Both the position numbers and the translations under genes were made by a program. 64,000 nt of DNA from Prunella strophiata (lineage: Eukaryota; Chordata; Aves; Passeriformes; Prunellidae), in contig JAZBQD010000034.1 of assembly GCA_036583965.1 (NCBI GenBank), forward strand, positions 2,852,001-2,916,000, written 5' to 3'. Positions 22,681 through 32,366 of this stretch are shown piece after piece. A model generated the notes under the pieces. It saw nothing but the letters and a program-made list of their open reading frames with translations, made no database searches and was not told the DNA's origin. The stretch's first letter is position 1. The number at the start of each line of letters is the position of its first letter.

Positions 22681-22709
22681 ACAGTACACGGGGTCCTCTA
22701 AAAACTCAC

Positions 22710-22742
<33 letters not shown>

Positions 22743-22915
22743 TTTTTTATGGTTAACTGGAACCAATGTAGTCCACAACAACCGAAATCGAAATCTTCCA
22801 TTTACATTTCTACTTTTCCAGGAAGAAATACTCTTTGTAAGTGACTTGCACTAAAAATGTCAATTTAGGGATGGGTCCCTGGACAGCACTTCCCACCTGG
22901 CTCTGCAGGGAGGAT
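22710..22915 (-). other. A-tailed block interrupting the minisatellite (copy A)
   Basis: Read on the minus strand, about 200 bases of non-repetitive DNA end in ..TTAACCATAAAAAATAAATT followed directly by 27 A (22736-22710). It has an open frame of about 20 codons ending LEK then stop (22810), and an AATAAA-like word lies next to the A-run. This resembles the 3' end of a retroposed transcript inserted in a minisatellite. I do not recognise the source gene. The same block in copy B is at 28994-29210. Confidence 0.4.
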
Positions 22916-22920
22916 TTGGG

Positions 22921-23560
22921 ATGCAGGAGCACCCCCATCCCTCCTGCACAGGGGTAACACAGCCAGGGACACCATCCCTGTGACACGGGATAACAGAGCC
23001 AGGGACACCATCCCTGTGACACGGGATAACAGAGCCAGGGACACCATCCCTGTGACACGGGATAACACAGCCCGGGGACACCATCCCTGTGACACGGGAT
23101 AACACAGCCAGGGACACCATCCCTGTGACACGGGATAACACACAATCCAGTACCCCCCTCCCTGGTTACACTGATAACACAGCCAGGGACAACCATCCCT
23201 GTGACAGGTGCGGGATAACACAAGCCAGGGACCCCCATCCCTTTTACCGGGAACAGAGCCTGGACCCATCCCTGTGACACGGAATAACACCGCCGGGACA
23301 CCCCGCATCCCTGTGACACGGAAAATAACATAGCCAGGACACATCCCTGTGACACGGGATAACAGAGCCAGGGACACCATCCCTGTGACACGGGATAACA
23401 CAGCTCGGGGACACCATCCCTGTGACACGGGATAACACAATCCAGGGACACCTCCAAGCCGCCGGCATGAGGATAACACCGTTTGGAGGCCGCCTCCATC
23501 CTCCCGCACGGGGGATACACAACCCCCGGGCATCCCCATCCCCTCGGCATGAAGCCCGGC
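22921..23560. repeat. minisatellite 2, about 36 bp unit (copy A)
   Basis: About fourteen units of the form CCAGGGACACCATCCCTGTGACACGGGATAACACAG, degrading into longer diverged units beyond about 23440. The unit shares its ..CGGG(A/G)TAACACAG end and ATCCCT core with minisatellite 1, so both look like one array split by the A-tailed block. Near 23150-23350 the units are irregular, with many small indels, as expected of poor consensus near a contig end. Confidence 0.9.
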
Positions 23561-23747
23561 TCTTCTCGCCACCGTGGTGCCACATACCCCAGGCAGCCGC
23601 TCGCATCCATACCCCCCGCCACGGAATCCGGAGCTGCCCGCCTCGCCGACCCCGCCGCTCCCCGCGGGCGGAGATGACAGCTCCGCACGGGATGGACAGT
23701 CTCCCTCACCTCCTCACTCACTCACTCACTCAGCCCGTACCTGCCTC

Positions 23748-24247
23748 NNNNNNNNNNNNNNNNNNNNNNNNNNNNNNNNNNNNNNNNNNNNNNNNNNNNN
23801 NNNNNNNNNNNNNNNNNNNNNNNNNNNNNNNNNNNNNNNNNNNNNNNNNNNNNNNNNNNNNNNNNNNNNNNNNNNNNNNNNNNNNNNNNNNNNNNNNNNN
23901 NNNNNNNNNNNNNNNNNNNNNNNNNNNNNNNNNNNNNNNNNNNNNNNNNNNNNNNNNNNNNNNNNNNNNNNNNNNNNNNNNNNNNNNNNNNNNNNNNNNN
24001 NNNNNNNNNNNNNNNNNNNNNNNNNNNNNNNNNNNNNNNNNNNNNNNNNNNNNNNNNNNNNNNNNNNNNNNNNNNNNNNNNNNNNNNNNNNNNNNNNNNN
24101 NNNNNNNNNNNNNNNNNNNNNNNNNNNNNNNNNNNNNNNNNNNNNNNNNNNNNNNNNNNNNNNNNNNNNNNNNNNNNNNNNNNNNNNNNNNNNNNNNNNN
24201 NNNNNNNNNNNNNNNNNNNNNNNNNNNNNNNNNNNNNNNNNNNNNNN
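23748..24247. other. assembly gap of 500 N
   Basis: Exactly 500 N, a placeholder-sized gap. It begins inside the GC-rich candidate exon and is followed by a return to sequence equivalent to position about 18001. Confidence 0.99.
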
Positions 24248-25244
24248 GAGGGGCCTCTGACAGGCTGACTCGGGGCATGGCTGGCTTGTGAACAAGAATC
24301 TGCAGTTTTCAAACTGAAGCCAAAGGGTGAGTGAGGAGAGGTTGGGAAGAGCCAGAGTACCAGGGCTAGCAGGCACTGGCAGCCCAAGGTGTTTTCCAAG
24401 AAAGGTTTGTGAGCTGGCAGTACCCCAGAGCTAATCTGCCTGTCTGCAGCTACAGGACAAGGCTCCATTCCCATGTCCCAGCTCACTCTCAACCTGAGGA
24501 TGAGCTCAGCTCCTTTCCTTCTCTGCCCAAACCTCCCTCCCAGATCCTGGGGGTGCTGGTGCTTGGAGACAAGGCACACAAACAAGGACAAACACCTTCC
24601 CATGACTGCCAGGCACCCAGAGGCCTTCCCCTTGAGCACCTTCAGCACTCTGGTGACCTCCAAGGAGGCTCTGGGTGCCTGATGTGTGCAAGGCTGGGGG
24701 TTCTGCAAGGAAACACAGCAAAGAGGAATGGCTTGTGCTGCCTGGGCCCACAACCTGCACCACCTCTGCTGTGCCAGGGGAAAGCTGGGCACGGGACACG
24801 AGGGAAGGCAAAGTCACACAAAGGACAGGGCCAGGCAAAAATAGAATAACCTACTTGAAAGTAGGACAACATCACTGAAGAGGAGGACATCTGGTCACTG
24901 CAGCAGGAGCAGCAAATGCAGAGCAGGCAGCTTGGCCATGCACATCTCACCTGATGGGGACAGCCCAGTGCAGATGTGTGGGGTGCCCAGGCAAACAGCT
25001 GGATGGCAGTGCCCAAACAAAGCAGAGCAGCTCTCAGTGCCTCTGAGATGACTTCTAGACTCGCTGCTGCCAGTCTGCCTGTCTGTCTGTCCTACCCAGA
25101 GCAGTGTCCCACCCCCAGGAGCCTGTGGGATGTGTGCCCAAACCAGCAGCTGATCCCTCCTACCTGGTTTGCTAAAGGCAGGGTTTTGCAAGAAATGATC
25201 ACCAAAAAACCAGAACAGAGGAGATTCCCCTGTGCCAGACCACT

Positions 25245-25864
25245 TGTCAGAACCCAGCACATCCCTCTGGCTGCCCTGCATGGCTCCAGCCCCTGGCAGG
25301 GGGCTCAGAGCCCTTGGCACAGAGCCCAAGACCCCTGTGCCTTTGATCTTGAGCCATGGAAAAAATTACCAACCTTATATGAAGAGTTACAAGCCACACA
25401 AATTAAGTAGAGTAATAATTACTTTATCACAAAGTGAAAAAGTAAAATTTTGGGGTTTTTTAGAATGAGGGTTCAGGGGTCAAGATGGAAGAATTTGGGT
25501 GTGTTCTGTCCTTTCTCCTTCTTCACAGCCTCCATCTTCTGGGTGATGGTGGCACTTTTGGATTAGTTTAGAGTAGAGTTGGACTGTGTAACATGGGTGA
25601 TAGGTATTGGAAAATAACTGTAAATAATGTACAGGTAGTTTTTAGTATAAAACACAACACCCCCCAGAGGTGGGCAGTGTGCCTGGGACTGACCTGCTGG
25701 ACAGACCTGGGCTGGTCAGGGAGAAAATTTGTTAAATAAGAGAAAATAAACAACCTTGAAGACCAAAAATGAAGAGTCCTGACTCCTTTTTGGGTTCTCA
25801 GGCTGGGAAACAGGAACTCTCAAACATCTCAGGGTCATCTCAAGCTCCTGAGAGACCCCTGACA
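25245..25864 (+). mobile_element. solo LTR, ERVK-like family (copy B)
   Basis: Equivalent of 18988-19589. Begins TGTCAGAACCCAGCACATCCC, ends ..CCCCTGACA, and is flanked by ACCACT and GTCACT as in copy A. It retains the GGATTAGTTTAGAGTAGAG stretch shortened in copy A. Identical flanks mean both copies descend from one insertion, so the block duplication is younger than the LTR. Confidence 0.85.
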
Positions 25865-25870
25865 GTCACT

Positions 25871-27704
25871 GACATGCCAGCACATGTTTAATACTCCAAG
25901 GCCACCCCTGCCCTGCCTCCAGTCCAGCCACCTCTGCTGGGCTGCTTGGCCCCAGCCAGGCTGACAGCTCCCAGCAGAGCACAGCTCAGCAAGGACAAGG
26001 GTTAAGAAGTGATCAAGGCTCCTCACTGAGCTTGGATCAGCATCTTCACAAGCTCCAGAGCTCAGGCTGCAGCCAGGCCAGGCAGGATGGAGGAAACAAG
26101 AAAGTGACTGCTGCAGGTAGAGAGCTCATCAAAGGGGCAGGAAAGAAACAGCTCAAAACTGAACCTCCTCAGTGCTCCTTGCAGAGAGGAGTTAACACCT
26201 CGTGGCTGCTCCTGGGTGCTCCAGTTTCCTCCCCAGCCTTGGCAGGACAGGCAGTTTTCTTGGCTTAGGAGGCTGTGCTGGAACGGAAGCTCAGAGCATC
26301 AGGTCTAGGACACCATTCAAAGCCCTGCTCCTTGTTCCTGCTCTCAAAGGAGGCAGGAGGAAACCTTCCAGGCCCCTTTCCAGAAAGCTTTAAGCCTCTC
26401 CCCTCCAGAGGAAGGTCTCCCTGCCACGTGTGGTAAACTCAGACTTGCCAAAAGCCTGAGGTGAGGAGTGACCCCCAGCACCCCCTCAGTTGAGGTGAGA
26501 GTTTCTGGACTAACCTGATGGCTGAGACAAGCCAGAGAGATCATTTTGCCAGTGTCCCCATGTCAGTTCCCTTTTAACCTGTCACCCACAGTGACATTTT
26601 GCCTGCCCTGCAGAGAGTTGAGGAGCTCAGCCCCTCACTCTGAGCTGGGGGGTCTGCACACCAGCCTGGAACAGAGCTGAGAGGTGAAGAAAGATCCCTC
26701 TGGTCCTTGCTAGGGCTGGGGCAGTGGCTCTCAGAGAGGAAAAGGCTTTTGGGGTGGAAGGAGGGATCAGGCAGAGCAGGTTCAGGAGCAGAGAAGCAGG
26801 AGGATGATCTGCCTGCAGATGTCTCAGTCCTTCCCCAGGAGGAGCAGTTGGGACAGGGAGTGCTGGTGCTGGGTGAAGCCCAGGGGTGACAGAAAACTCA
26901 GGGACAAACACAGGAGAGGCCACAACCTCCAGCCCAGGGCTGCTGGGTCCCCTTTGTGGGGTCAGGCATGGGGACAGGGTGATGCCTTTGGGCTCCCAGC
27001 AGTGAAATTCAGATTTCAGCAGCAGGCTGCAGGCACAGCTGGCTCTGAGCTCTCTGCAGGGGCACAGCCTGGCTGTTCACAGCCACTCACCACCTCAGCC
27101 AGCCCAGGAAGCAGCTCAGAACCACAACCTCCCTCACACTTAACCCAGTAACCCTTTTCCTGCCACACTGCTGCCAGGAAGAAAGAACCAAAAGTGCTCA
27201 CTGTGGGACAAGGATTTTTAAACTCAGATTGTCTTTCATCCCATGCAAAGGCATTTCAACTGAGGAATCACCTCAAACCCACAGAGAAGAACTAAGTTCT
27301 GATGTGACCAACATTTTCCTTTCATTAAAAAAGATATTCCACAAAAGCAACCTCATTTATCAACCATTCTAATTCCCAGCCTGCCCTCTGTCTCCCCCAA
27401 GGAACATCTGCAAAGGTGGCAGCAGAGGAGCTCCACTCTGAGCTAGTAGTATCTGAGTAGTATCTGAGCTCTGAGTAGTATCAAAACTACCCACAGGGAC
27501 TGACAGGGACTTGAGGCTGCTCCTCACACCAAGAGCTTCCCATCCACAGACACAGCAGCCCATGCCTGCAAATCTGCCAAATCTGCTCATTTTGCTGCCT
27601 AGAAAGGCCTGACACCTTCCCAGGGCAGTTGCTGTCCCTCAGAGCAAGCTGACCTGCAAGGCAGCTTCACTGGGGTTGTTGTCCTGCTTTTGAAACCAGG
27701 TTTT
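25871..27704. other. unique part of duplicated segment (copy B)
   Basis: Matches 19596-21386. No gene recognised. It holds the short AGTAGTATCTG-type insertion at about 27442-27482 that is absent from copy A. Confidence 0.4.
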
Positions 27705-27990
27705 TGTCCTGGTTGTGACAGACAGGTATCTGCCAGCAGAAGCTGGAATCTCCCTTTGAATAAAGAATATAAACCCCCTCCCTCAGATTGTTATAATTTT
27801 GCAGTTAGGGGCTTTCAGGCAAAGATGTGGGAATGGGAATAACAGTTCTTTACTAGGAATATTAAAAATTACAAATGTAATAGTACAGAAAGACAAGCAA
27901 AAAACAAAACAAACAGAAACCCTGGCAGAGTCAGGGCTGTGACCTGACACCCTGCTGGTCAGGGTGTTAAAAGCAGCCCAGATGAATCCT
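27705..27990 (-). mobile_element. ERVL-like LTR 3' part, antisense (copy B)
   Basis: Same element as 21387-21690 with minor indels. The antisense words GGAATAACAGTTCTTTACTAGG and CCTCCCTCAGATTGTTATAAT are preserved. Confidence 0.7.
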
Positions 27991-28569
27991 CCTGGAGGAA
28001 CAGATGCAGCTCTGTTGTTCACATCACAACTTTCTGTTTCTGCTTCTCAGCCCTCCCTCTGCACCAGGGCACTGCAGCACACACATCTGAGCCAAGGAAT
28101 GGCCATGCCAGGGATGCTGCTCCTGTCTGACACAGCCCTGGTTGAAAGTTCCTGACCCCAGCTGAGCCTGCTGCCTCACACAGGAGAAAGCTGGAGACCC
28201 ACTGGACAAGGAAGCAGCTGGCCAGGAGGCTGAGTGCAGAAAAATCCTCACAGCAAACTCTGTCAGGCCTCAAATCCTCCAAAACCCCTGCACCAAGTCC
28301 TTCCCTGAGCAGCCTGAGAAGAACTGCAGCTTTGAGATAACGTGAGAGCACTTGAGCACAAACTTAATCCAGCATTACTCCATCCTGGAGGCTCTCAGGG
28401 AGGAGCAGCTCAGCTCCTGCCGCCCCTCCCAGCAGCACTTGGAGGAGGTTGGTGCTCCCAGGGGTGGCTGCTCCAGCCTCAGGCACTGCTGGGCTTGCAG
28501 GGAGGTGGGCATGCAGTGCCCTGAGCAGCCTGTCCTGCACCCTGCTGCTGGTCCAGGGGATGGCACGGC

Positions 28570-28970
28570 CCGGGAGCACCCCCTTCCCTCCTGCACGGGG
28601 GAAACCCAGCCCAGGAGCACCCCCTTCCCTCCTGCAAGAGGGTAACACAGCTTGGGGGACACCCCCATCCCTCCTGCAAGGGGTAACACAGCCCAGGAGC
28701 ATCCCCTTCCCTCCTGCACGGGGTAACAGAGCCCCAGGAGCATCCCCATCCCTCCTGCACCGGGTAACACAGCCCAGGAGCACCCCCTTCCCTCCTGCAC
28801 GGGGATAACAGAGCCCCAGGAGCATCCCCATCCCTCCTTCATGGGGGAAACCCAGTCCAGGAGCATCCCCTTCCCTCCTGCAAGGGCTGAGCACCCCATC
28901 CCTCCAACACGGGGGTAACCCAGCTCAGGGGGTGCCCCCATCCCTTCTGCCCAGGGGTAACACGCAGTAC
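28570..28970. repeat. minisatellite 1 (copy B)
   Basis: About nine units of the CCAGGAGCATCCCCTTCCCTCCTGCACGGGGTAACACAG type in a different order and number from copy A. This is the kind of difference seen between alleles of a variable-number repeat. Confidence 0.92.
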
Positions 28971-28991
28971 ACGGGGTCCTCTAAAAACTCA

Positions 28992-28993
<2 letters not shown>

Positions 28994-29026
<33 letters not shown>

Positions 29027-29210
29027 TTTTTTTTATGGTTAACTGGAACCGATGTAGTTCACAACAACCGAAATCTTCCATTTACATTTCTACTTTTCCA
29101 GGAAGAAATATTCTTTGTAAGTGACTTGCACTAAAAATGTCAATTTAGGGATGGGTCCCTGAACAGCACTTCCCACCTGGTTCTGCAGGGAGGATTTGGG
29201 ATGCAGGAGC
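28994..29210 (-). other. A-tailed block interrupting the minisatellite (copy B)
   Basis: Counterpart of 22710-22915 with a 27-base T run (28994-29020) on the plus strand. It differs by a 6-base CGAAAT repeat and a few substitutions. Origin unknown; a retroposed fragment is the best guess. Confidence 0.4.
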
Positions 29211-29560
29211 ACCCCCATCCCTCCTGCACGGACTGAGCACCTCCTTCCCTCCTACAAGGGGATAACACAGCTTGGGGGACACCCCCATCCCTGTGACACG
29301 GGATAACACAATCCAGGGACACCCCCATCCCTGTGACACGGGATAACACAGCCAGGGACACCTCAAGGGACAACGCTCCACGGGATAACAGAGCCAGGGA
29401 CACCCATCCCTGTGACACGGGATAACACAGCTCGGGGACACCATCCCTGTGACACGGGATAACACAATCCAGGGACACCTCCAAGCCGCCGGCATGAGGA
29501 TAACACAGTTTGGAGGCGCCTCAATCCCTCCAGCACGGGGGATAACACAACCCCGCGGGC
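29211..29560. repeat. minisatellite 2 (copy B)
   Basis: About seven units of the GGGACACC(C)ATCCCTGTGACACGGGATAACACA type, fewer than in copy A, degrading towards the CpG-rich region. Confidence 0.88.
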
Positions 29561-29730
29561 ATCCCCATCCCTCCGGCATGAAGCCCGGCTCTCTCCGCCA
29601 CCGTGTGCCACAACCCCGGCAGCAGCTCCATCCATCCCCCCGCCACGGAAGCCGGGAGCTGCACCGCCCTCCCGACCCCGCCGCTCCCCGCGGGGCGGAG
29701 ATGCCGCTCCGCACGGGAGGGACAGGCTCG

Positions 29731-29754
29731 CTCACTCACTCACTCACTCACTCA
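29731..29754. repeat. (CTCA)n microsatellite
   Basis: About six CTCA units beside the candidate splice donor. The equivalent in copy A is at 23713-23732. Confidence 0.9.
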
Positions 29755-29762
29755 GCCCGTAC

Positions 29763-29821
29763 CTCCTCGCCGTGCCGCCGCCTCGGGCGGATGCGGGGAG
29801 CGCTCCCCGGGCCGCGGCCAT
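29763..29821 (-). CDS. candidate first coding exon of an unidentified gene
   Basis: On the minus strand an ATG at 29821-29819 opens a frame of 19 codons plus 2 bases (MAAARGALPASARGGGTAR) ending AG at 29763, followed by donor GTACGG (29762-29757). Alanine/arginine-rich N-termini encoded in CpG islands are common in vertebrate first exons. Start context is moderate (G at +4, no purine at -3). Downstream exons would lie at lower coordinates, but I could not find any. Copy A of the duplication is cut by the gap inside this exon. The exon could instead be untranslated, or the frame could be chance in GC-rich DNA. Confidence 0.3.
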
Positions 29822-30034
29822 GGAACCCCGGAGCCCCGGAGCCCCCGGAACCCCCGGAACCCCCGGAACCCCGGAACCCCGGAGCCCCCGAACCGGCACC
29901 GGGACCGGCACCGGGACCGGGCCTGCAGCGCCCGCGGCGCCCGCGGGGGGGCGGCAGAGAGCACGGCCCGCCCCGTGCTGCCCCCTGGCGGCCGCGCCGC
30001 GCAACGACAGGAGCCGCTCCCGCACCCCGCGGCG

Positions 30035-31028
30035 ATTTTGGGGCGGCCTGAGCAGATTTTGGGGCAATCGGAGCAGATTTTGGGCAATCGGAGCAGATTT
30101 TGGGACTCTCTGAGCAGCTTTGGGGGCACTCTGAGCAGCTTTTGGGGCAGCCTGAGCAGCTTTTGGGGCAATCTGAGCAGCTTTTGGGGCAATCTGAGCA
30201 GATTTTGGGGCACTCTGAGCAGCTTTTGGGGCAATCTGAGCAGATTTTGGGGCACTCTGAGCAGCTTTTGGGGCAATCTGAGCAGCTTTTGGGGCATTCT
30301 GAGCAGATTTTGGGCAATCTGAGCAGCTTTTGGGCACTCTGAGCAGCTTTTGGGCAATCTGAGCAGCTTTTGGGAATTCTGAGCAGCTTTTGGGCACTCT
30401 GAGCAGCTTTTGGGCACTCTGAGCAGCTTTTGGGCAATCTGAGCAGCTTTTGGGGCACTCTGAGCAGCTTTTGGGCACTCTGAGCAGGTTTTGGGGCACT
30501 CTGAGCCGATTTTGGGGCACTCTGAGCAGGTTTTGGGGCAATCTGAGCAGGTTTTGGGCAATATGAGCAGATTTTGGGCAATCTGAGCAGCTTTTGGGCA
30601 ATCTGAGCAGCTTTTGGGGCACTCTGAGCAGATTTTGGGGCAGCCTGAGCAGCTTTTGGGCACTCTGAGCAGCTTTTGGGCACTCTGAGCAGCTTTTGGG
30701 CAATCTGAGCAGCTTTTGGGGCACTCTGAGCAGCTTTTGGGCACTCTGAGCAGCTTTTGGGGCAATCTGAGCAGATTTTGGGGCGCTCTGAGCAGCTTTT
30801 GGGCACTCTGAGCAGCTTTTGGGGCAGCCTGAGCAGTTTTTTGGGCGCTCTGAGCAGATTTTGGGCAATCTGAGCACCTTTTGGGGCACTCTGAGCAGAT
30901 TTTGGGGCACTCTGAGAAGCTTTTGGGGCAATCTGAGCAGCTTTTGGGGCAGCCTGAGCAGCTTTTGAGCACTCTGATCAGCTTTTGGGGCACTCTGAGC
31001 AGCTTTTGGGAATTCTGAGCAGCTTTTG
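30035..31028. repeat. 21-bp minisatellite, about 1 kb
   Basis: Roughly 46-47 tandem units of TGAGCAGCTTTTGGGGCACTC with variants: GATTTT for GCTTTT, CAAT or CAGC for CACT, and GGG versus GGGG giving 20-22 base units. It begins within the CpG-rich region and ends just before a second GC-rich block. Minus-strand frames of up to 540 codons read through it in all three phases because the unit has no stop on that strand; they are not evidence of protein. Confidence 0.96.
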
Positions 31029-31179
31029 TGGCCTTGTCAGCAGTGGAGGGGAGGTGGAAGAAGGCAGGAGGGGTGGTGGGAGTTCTGCAGGTCGCTGCTG
31101 CAGGGAGGGGCCCTGGGGATTTCTGGGACTGGGGAGCCAGGTTGAGGTGACCCAGGACAGTGCTCAGCCCCTGAAGGGC

Positions 31180-31345
31180 AGGCAGTGCCCGGGGGGGAGG
31201 AGCAGGAGGCGCTGTGAGCGTTCCCTGCCCCGCGCTCGGAGCGGAGCGCTCAGCATCCCCCGCGTTGCTAAGAGACAGATCCCGCGGGATGCGGCCGTGC
31301 CAGCGCTGAGCCCGGCACCGCGCACGGGCAGGGGGAGCTCTGGGT
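31180..31345 (+). promoter_or_regulatory. second CpG-rich block with candidate donor
   Basis: CpG-dense, unique sequence with GTTGCTAAGAGAC (31264-31276, loosely like an RFX X-box) and a plus-strand donor-like CTGG|GTGAGG with the break after 31343. It may be a first exon or the opposite side of a promoter split from 29600-30040 by the minisatellite. The only ATG nearby is closed by a stop after six codons, so no coding exon is claimed. Confidence 0.3.
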
Positions 31346-31356
31346 GAGGGGAGGAT

Positions 31357-31979
31357 TGTCAGAACCCAGCACATCCCTCTGGCTGCCCTGCATGGCTCCA
31401 GCCCCTGGCAGGGGGCTCAGAGACCTTGGCACAGAGCCCAAGACCCCTGTGCCTTTGATCTTGAGCCATGGAAAAAATTACCAACATTATATGAAGAGTT
31501 GCAAGCCACAAAAAATAAGTGGAGTAATAATTAGTTTATCACAGGGTGAAAATGTAGAATTTTGTGGTTTTTTAGAATGAGGGTTCAGGGGTCAAGATGG
31601 AGGAATTTGGGCGTGTTCTGTCCTTCTTTCTCCTTCTTCACAGCCTCCATCTTCTGGGTGATGGTGGCACTTTTGGATTGGTTTAGAGTAGAGTTGGACT
31701 GTGTAACAGAGGTGATAGGTATTGGAAAATAACTGTAAATAATGTACAGGTAGTTTTTAGTATAAAACACAACACCACCCCAGAGGTGGGCAGTGTGCTC
31801 AGACTGAGCTGCTGAACAGACCTGGGCTGGTCAGGGAAAGAATTTGTTAAATAAGAGAAAATAAACAACCTTGAAGACCACAAATGAAGAGTCCTGACTC
31901 CTTTTTGGGTTCTCAGGCTGGGAAACAGAAACTCTCAAACATGTCAGGGTCATCTCAAGCTCCTGAGAGAGCTCTGACA
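31357..31979 (+). mobile_element. solo LTR, ERVK-like family
   Basis: Complete LTR with TGTCAG..CTGACA ends, GTGTAACAGAGGTGATAGG and AATAAACAACCTTGAAGACC. It sits 13 bases beyond the donor-like site in the CpG block. Flanks GAGGAT and TGCAGG do not match, so no target duplication remains. This suggests loss of one flank by recombination or deletion. Confidence 0.85.
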
Positions 31980-32366
31980 TGCAGGAGGGGAGGCTGAGGG
32001 GGCACCTGGCAGAGGGGAGGGTGGCAGGGCAGAGCTTCTGGAAACACAGGCTCTTTGTCCAGAGAAATCAGCACCCTGAACTGAGGCCCAGCTGGGTTAA
32101 CACTCAGGTTCCAAAGGTGCTTCCAATCAGGGGGATCATCTGAGAGACAAAAGGCTCCTGCTGGCAAAGTGAAGCTGCTGGATCAGCCCAGGAGCAGCTC
32201 CTGCCTCCCCTGGTTCCATGGGAAGCTGTAAAGCCTCCCAGCTCACTGCCTCCAGCCACCCAGGGGCCTGAGAGTGGCACTTTGTGGCCTGACACCCAGG
32301 AAAGGGGGCCTGGCTTTCCCAGGACCCAAACCCAGGTTCCCAGGGGCTGTGCTAGATGCTGGAGGG
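31980..32366. other. unique non-coding sequence
   Basis: Nothing recognised between the two LTRs. Confidence 0.35.

Larger units (their letters stand above)
17999..23747. repeat. duplicated segment, copy A (before the gap)
   Basis: This segment of about 5.7 kb matches copy B (24248 to about 29768) end to end in the same order and orientation, with a coordinate offset of about 6.26-6.31 kb. The long stretches are almost base-identical; for example, a 144-codon minus-strand frame is identical in 18638-19072 and 24895-25329. Differences are mostly small indels and changes in minisatellite copy number, and they increase towards the gap. It ends 7 bases into the candidate exon that copy B carries in full. 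The pattern suggests an allelic or overlapping-contig duplicate rather than a true segmental duplication. Confidence 0.9.
24248..29768. repeat. duplicated segment, copy B (after the gap)
   Basis: Second copy of 17999-23747 in direct orientation. It starts GAGGGGCCTCTGACAGGCTGAC, matching position 18001, and continues beyond the point where copy A stops, into the CpG-rich exon region. Notable differences from copy A are a small insertion rich in AGTAGTATCTG at about 27442-27482, fewer units of minisatellite 2 and 15 extra bases in the LTR. Confidence 0.9.
29600..30040. promoter_or_regulatory. CpG-rich promoter-like region
   Basis: Very CpG-dense, unlike its surroundings, with GC-box-like GGGGCGG and CCCGCCCC words (for example near 29693 and 29968). 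It spans the candidate minus-strand exon at 29763-29821 and a (CTCA)n run at 29731-29754. A CpG-island promoter is the natural reading. Direction is inferred from the splice donor on the minus strand. Confidence 0.55.

Noticed and set aside
22921..23440. Regular repeats of about 36 bp resembling a CRISPR array
   Set aside because: Units are adjacent with no distinct spacers, there are no cas genes, and the context is clearly vertebrate.
22810..23721. 303-codon minus-strand frame with CVIPCHRDGVP-like repeats
   Set aside because: Translation of minisatellite 2; three overlapping frames show the same repeat in shifted form.
31264..31276. RFX X-box-like GTTGCTAAGAGAC
   Set aside because: Only the left half-site is good; the right half deviates from the RRNAAC-type end. 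Mentioned in the CpG block but not claimed.
29752..31374. 540-codon minus-strand open frame (and two of 352 and 395 codons in the other phases)
   Set aside because: The 21-bp minisatellite has no stop in any minus-strand phase, so open length is not evidence of coding.
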